Notes under the pieces: model-generated | Told to the model about the DNA's origin: nothing | What the model saw: the letters and a program-made list of their open reading frames with translations, nothing else | Databases searched by the model: none | Made by a program: the position numbers and the translations under genes | DNA from: Qipengyuania flava | GTDB taxonomy: Bacteria > Pseudomonadota > Alphaproteobacteria > Sphingomonadales > Sphingomonadaceae | NCBI RefSeq assembly: GCF_019448255.1 | Contig: NZ_CP080410.1 | Span: 868,001-932,000, forward strand | Direction: 5' to 3' | DNA length: 64,000 nucleotides | In this document: positions 61,045-64,000 of the stretch, one piece after another | Numbering within the stretch: the first letter of the stretch is position 1 | Layout: every line of letters starts with the position of its first letter

Positions 61045-61721
61045 CCGCCTTCGATCAGCGCGTCGACGACCACATAGGTTTCCGGTCCGAAGCTGATCGT
61101 CACCTGATCGCCCTCGCGGCTGGTGGTGAAGTCCCACCCGGCCGATCCGTCCGCCTGCGCGCTGTCGGCGCTGGTCGGCGTGGTGCCGGTAAAGAACAAC
61201 GCGCGCTTCATGCCGTCTGGCTTGGTTACTTCGACGAGGTGGGTGCCATCTTCGCCCCAGTTGCGCTTAACGCCGGCCTCGCACGTGCCCTCGGGCGGAC
61301 TGCCGTCGAAGCCGCAGGGGAGCATGGTGGTGGCGTTGTAATCGGTGCCGGCCACCAGCGCGTCTTCCTCGGCCGTTGGAGCCATTCCAACATTGGCGTC
61401 GCCCATCGGCACGCTGACAAGGCGCACCCCGTCGATGTTGTCGACGATCTCTCCACCCAGCGCTTCGGCTGACGCTTCGGTAGGACAGCCGATCAGCATG
61501 GCGCTGTCGTCGAGGTAGTTCGACGTTGCAGCGCTTTCGCCGAGACGCCGACAGGGATCGCCGGACGCGGGATAGCCGTCTCCGAAGGGGGCGAGCGTTT
61601 CCGGTATCACGGCGAGCTCTTCGACAGGCGCTTCGCTGCCGCTGGAATCCTCCGCCGCGCCAGAGCAGGCGGCGAGGGCCAGCACCGAAACGCAGCAGGC
61701 GGTTTTCGCAAGGGGGTTCAT
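61041..61721 (-). CDS. Putative lipoprotein of unknown function
   Basis: A 226-residue protein with lipobox LAAC ([11 protein letters not shown]) near residue 19. The mature body has four more cysteines ([28 protein letters not shown]) and ends in [25 protein letters not shown] precedes ATG 61721. It is 12 bases after the stop of the next gene and may be in one operon with it and the following 60514-61044 gene. Confidence 0.7.
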   Translation of the reverse strand: MNPLAKTACCVSVLALAACSGAAEDSSGSEAPVEELAVIPETLAPFGDGYPASGDPCRRLGESAATSNYLDDSAMLIGCPTEASAEALGGEIVDNIDGVRLVSVPMGDANVGMAPTAEEDALVAGTDYNATTMLPCGFDGSPPEGTCEAGVKRNWGEDGTHLVEVTKPDGMKRALFFTGTTPTSADSAQADGSAGWDFTTSREGDQVTISFGPETYVVVDALIEGG

Positions 61722-61732
61722 GACCTTTCCCC

Positions 61733-62521
61733 TCAGCGGCACTGCGGATGGCGACCGATGTCGCGCAGGTCGTAGAACCGGCCATCGGCGATTGTCACCT
61801 GGATGCACTGGCGTCCGGTGCGATCGTACTGGATCGAATAGCGCGTGTTCCCGCTGGTGAAGTTGTCGACCTGCCGGAAGCCGCGGCGCTCAAGGGTGTC
61901 CATGCCGCTTCTTGCGCGGACGCCCTGGAGGTCACGGTACTGTGCCGCCTGGTAGTAGCCGCCGTGGCCCTGGTGGTAGCCGGTGTTCGCAGCCCTCTGC
62001 TGGACGCCGGCAGTGTAGCCGTTGTGATAGGGCGTGGAGCGGTCGTAATTGTGATAGGCGACGTTGTGGAGCCCGTCGTTGTAGCCGCGCTCATAGGCTC
62101 GCTCGTCGTCACGGTCGTCGTGATGCCGGCCATTGTCATGGTGATGCGACTTGTGGCTCAGCAGGGCGCCGAGGATGGCGGCGCCCGCCGCAATGCCGAC
62201 CGCAGCGCCCGCACCGCCGCCCTTGTGATGGCCGCAATCCTGGTCGGAGGCATCGTTGATCGTCATGATGCGGCCGTCGTAGACCTCGACATTGACGCAA
62301 TCATCGTCGCGCTCGTCCCACCAATAGCTGTAGACGTAGCCCATGTTGTTCTTGTGCGTGGACACGTGGGAGAACCCGCGATCGCGCAGCGCGCGTTCAC
62401 CGTCGCGGCCATACATGCCGTTGATGTCGACCAGCTGGTTGGCCTTTTCAGCCAGCACCGGGGTCGCCGTCATGGCGGTTGCGGCGGCCAGCAGGGCGGT
62501 TTTCGAAAGCAGCTTTCTCAT
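61733..62521 (-). CDS. Exported glycine-zipper protein with duplicated module
   Basis: A 262-residue precursor with a signal peptide ([12 protein letters not shown]). Two related modules are visible: near residues 30-95 ([19 protein letters not shown], ending NDASDQDC) and near residues 195-262 ([19 protein letters not shown], ending IGRHPQC). Between them are a glycine zipper ([21 protein letters not shown]) and a His/Asp-rich linker. Each module ends with paired cysteines (DDDC/QDC; RQC/PQC). Good Shine-Dalgarno GGAGAGGGA. Function unknown; the glycine zipper suggests outer-membrane or surface association. Confidence 0.75.
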   Translation of the reverse strand: MRKLLSKTALLAAATAMTATPVLAEKANQLVDINGMYGRDGERALRDRGFSHVSTHKNNMGYVYSYWWDERDDDCVNVEVYDGRIMTINDASDQDCGHHKGGGAGAAVGIAAGAAILGALLSHKSHHHDNGRHHDDRDDERAYERGYNDGLHNVAYHNYDRSTPYHNGYTAGVQQRAANTGYHQGHGGYYQAAQYRDLQGVRARSGMDTLERRGFRQVDNFTSGNTRYSIQYDRTGRQCIQVTIADGRFYDLRDIGRHPQCR

Positions 62522-62687
62522 GGCGAACAGTCCCTCTCCATCGTGTCAGCGTGCACGATCCGGGCCGTCTCGCTCGCCGAAACGACTCGGCATGCAAGAG
62601 CAAAGCTATCACGAAGCACTCGAAAGAAAAGACTACCGTTTTTGGTAGCTTGACGGCAGACTCGGCGAGAATTGAGGAGAGGAACCC

Positions 62688-62864
62688 ATGACCCATCTCG
62701 ACATCGCCCACGCAGCCGTGGCCGCCGTACTCATTTTTCTCACGATTTGGCTGATCCGGCGAAACGATCCTCCCGATGCGAAACGTCGCTGGGACTGGCG
62801 GATATTCGTGGGCGTCTTTATCGTCATGACCATCTTCAATATCGTCTGGCCCTATTCTCACTGA
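62688..62864 (+). CDS. Small 58-residue two-helix membrane protein
   Basis: Translation gives a 58-residue protein from ATG 62688 to TGA 62862-62864, preceded by GAGGAGAGG six bases upstream. Two hydrophobic helices (IAHAAVAAVLIFLTIWLI and IFVGVFIVMTIFNIVW) flank a charged loop (RRNDPPDAKRRWDWR). Composition and Shine-Dalgarno support a real gene; no family is recognised. Confidence 0.7.
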   Translation: MTHLDIAHAAVAAVLIFLTIWLIRRNDPPDAKRRWDWRIFVGVFIVMTIFNIVWPYSH

Positions 62865-62883
62865 GGCCTCCACCAGCGGACGC

Positions 62884-62914
62884 AAAAAGGGCGCCGGGAT
62901 CGCTCCCGACGCCC
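62884..62914 (-). terminator. Intrinsic terminator of the 62937-63242 gene
   Basis: On the minus strand an 11-bp stem (62889-62899 with 62904-62914) with one G-U pair closes a GCGA loop and is followed by TTTTTGCG. The mismatch on the plus strand but wobble on the minus strand supports minus-strand use. Confidence 0.85.
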
Positions 62915-62936
62915 TTCGTGTAACGTGTAGGACCGC

Positions 62937-63242
62937 TTAGCCCTGGCGCTGGCCGGTCAGGGCCATGTCGCCGAACGCACCGGCGTTGACGGTGCCGGTC
63001 AGCTGGTCGCCATTGACGGTGGCGGTGCAGTTGAGGGTCATCGGCATCGGGACGGTCATGTCCATCTTCCAGTTGATGGTGTCGCCATCGACCGAACCGT
63101 CGGTGATGTCCATCGAGCCCATGCCGCCGGCCATCGAGCCGGTGAAGCTGCTGCCGTCATCGCTCGGCACGACAGTGAGGGTGCCCTTCTGGTCGCCCAT
63201 CGGGCTCTTCACGACGGTGTCATAGGTACCTGCTACGGACAT
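62937..63242 (-). CDS. Small cytoplasmic protein of unknown function
   Basis: A 101-residue protein without signal peptide. It is predicted to be all-beta: YDTVVKSPMGDQKGTLTVV, TGSMAGGMGSMDITDGSVDG, and LNCTATVNGDQLTGTVNAG. Repeated Gly/Met/Thr-rich strands resemble small lipocalin-like folds. AGAGGA precedes ATG 63242. I do not recognise a named family. Confidence 0.7.
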   Translation of the reverse strand: MSVAGTYDTVVKSPMGDQKGTLTVVPSDDGSSFTGSMAGGMGSMDITDGSVDGDTINWKMDMTVPMPMTLNCTATVNGDQLTGTVNAGAFGDMALTGQRQG

Positions 63243-63308
63243 GGGTATTCCTCTCTTTGGCTAGGGGTAAGATTGCCGTTCCTTCGGCGTTGCTGACATG
63301 AATGTCAA

Positions 63309-64000
63309 TTACTCGGTTGAGCCCATCTCGACCTGCTCGACCGGGAGGCCGAGCTGCTCAAGCTGGGGTGCGACCACCTCGGCATCGCCCACAACCACCC
63401 AGACGAAACCGTCCGGATCGATGGTGGCGCGTGCAGCGGCATCGAGGCTGGCCTGCGTCTGCGCACGGTAGCGATCGGCCAGCAGCTCGTAATAGTTGTC
63501 GGGACGGCCGTAGAGCGCGTTGTTCTGCATCGCGCGCAGGATCGCGCCCGAGGTTTCGAACTGGCCCGGAAGCTCTCCGATCTCGGCGGTGACGATGCGG
63601 GTGATTTCCTCCTCGTTCACGCCGTTGGTGCTGAGGAACTCGCCCGTCTCGCGGATCAGCTCGGCCAGCGCATCGCCCGTGCGGTCGGCCTGGACCGGTG
63701 CGCGCACGGTGTAGGCAACCGCGTTCTCGTTGGTCAGCGGAGCGCCGCGTACGCCGTAGCTCCAGCCTTTGCTTTCGCGCAGGTTCATGTTGAGGCGAGC
63801 GAGGAAGTTGCCGCCCAGCGCGTTGTTGGCGTTGAGGAAGTCGACATAGGTCTCGTCGCGCGCATCAGCCGGGGTCAGCTGGCCGCCGTAGATGTAGCTC
63901 TGCGGCGAGTTGGGCCGGTTGACCAGCACGATGCGGCTGCCTTCATCCGAAGAGGCCGCGGCGCTGGCAAAGGTCTTTTCGCCCTTGGCAACGGCCGGAG
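63309..64000 (-). CDS. M16-family peptidase, C-terminal part (5' end outside window)
   Basis: The frame is open to the window edge, so the N-terminal part with the HXXEH zinc site is missing. Visible is the second M16 domain: NRPNSPQSYIYGGQLTP, ANNALGGNFLARLNMNLRESKGWSYGV and a C-terminal SLDAAARATIDPDGFVWVVVGD. M16 peptidases of this type are periplasmic zinc proteases, sometimes pairing an active with an inactive subunit. The stop is TAA (63309-63311). Confidence 0.9.
   Translation of the reverse strand, partial: PAVAKGEKTFASAAASSDEGSRIVLVNRPNSPQSYIYGGQLTPADARDETYVDFLNANNALGGNFLARLNMNLRESKGWSYGVRGAPLTNENAVAYTVRAPVQADRTGDALAELIRETGEFLSTNGVNEEEITRIVTAEIGELPGQFETSGAILRAMQNNALYGRPDNYYELLADRYRAQTQASLDAAARATIDPDGFVWVVVGDAEVVAPQLEQLGLPVEQVEMGSTE

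Overview
The window looks like a chromosomal segment of a high-GC alphaproteobacterium, most probably Sphingomonadales and within it an Erythrobacteraceae-type genome. This is inferred from protein content, not from a marker search. Supporting content includes the ChpT phosphotransfer protein of the CckA-ChpT-CtrA pathway, an RpoH sigma-32, large TonB-dependent receptors (8454-10967 and 2202-4301), a TPR-sulfotransferase, an ATP12 chaperone, a TorF-type porin, bacterial class A RNase P RNA, and a trigger factor with a Lys/Ala/Pro tail. Coding density is very high: no stretch over 300 bases lacks a gene except 22432-22928, which holds rnpB. I see no insertion sequence, prophage, CRISPR array, rRNA or tRNA.

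Layout. 1-6716 is the proteostasis block tig (partial), clpP and clpX, with a TonB receptor and a CPA1 antiporter on the other strand between tig and clpP. 6775-10967 holds a TPR-sulfotransferase divergent from a second TonB receptor. 11082-14626 is a minus-strand run mtgA, zinc-type CDF exporter, ECF sigma, RskA-like anti-sigma and fasciclin protein; the middle genes are translationally coupled, and the fasciclin gene has its own candidate ECF promoter. 14734-19804 holds an M20 amidohydrolase, a DUF1963 protein, rpoH and rluD. 19822-22431 holds a JAMM protease, chpT, a coupled N-acetylmuramoyl-alanine amidase and aquaporin; rnpB and a pentapeptide/LprI protein follow.

24446-33144 is mixed envelope and stress content: a PP1-like phosphatase, TorF porin, SIMPL protein, glyoxalase I, NhaA, a reduced NfrB/NfrA-like glycan pair, and a TauE/TIGR02186 pair. 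33242-39775 holds a HerA-like ATPase, queE, mtfA and valS. 39995-44257 is an Mla-type lipid transport operon (STAS-MlaE, MlaF, MlaD, PqiC-like lipoprotein) ending in a DJ-1/PfpI protein. 44262-47936 is a tightly overlapping six-gene minus-strand operon crcB, rluC-like, paiB-like, HAD, small membrane protein, ATP12. 48153-50741 holds rpsU, FKBP and DUF4153.

50800-55110 carries gatC, gatA and gatB, interrupted between gatA and gatB by an oppositely oriented, lower-GC methyltransferase gene. 55190-60510 holds an S46 dipeptidyl-peptidase and a set of exported proteins around an M48 metalloprotease. 60514-64000 is a run of small exported or hypothetical proteins ending in an M16 peptidase cut by the window edge.

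Recurring non-coding features are terminators whose apex is a GGA/TCC-closed GNRA tetraloop, often with a TTTGCG tail; a perfect 25-bp inverted repeat between valS and the mla operon; and a cluster of palindromes downstream of the HerA-like gene. Several genes appear to start at TTG with a well-placed Shine-Dalgarno sequence.
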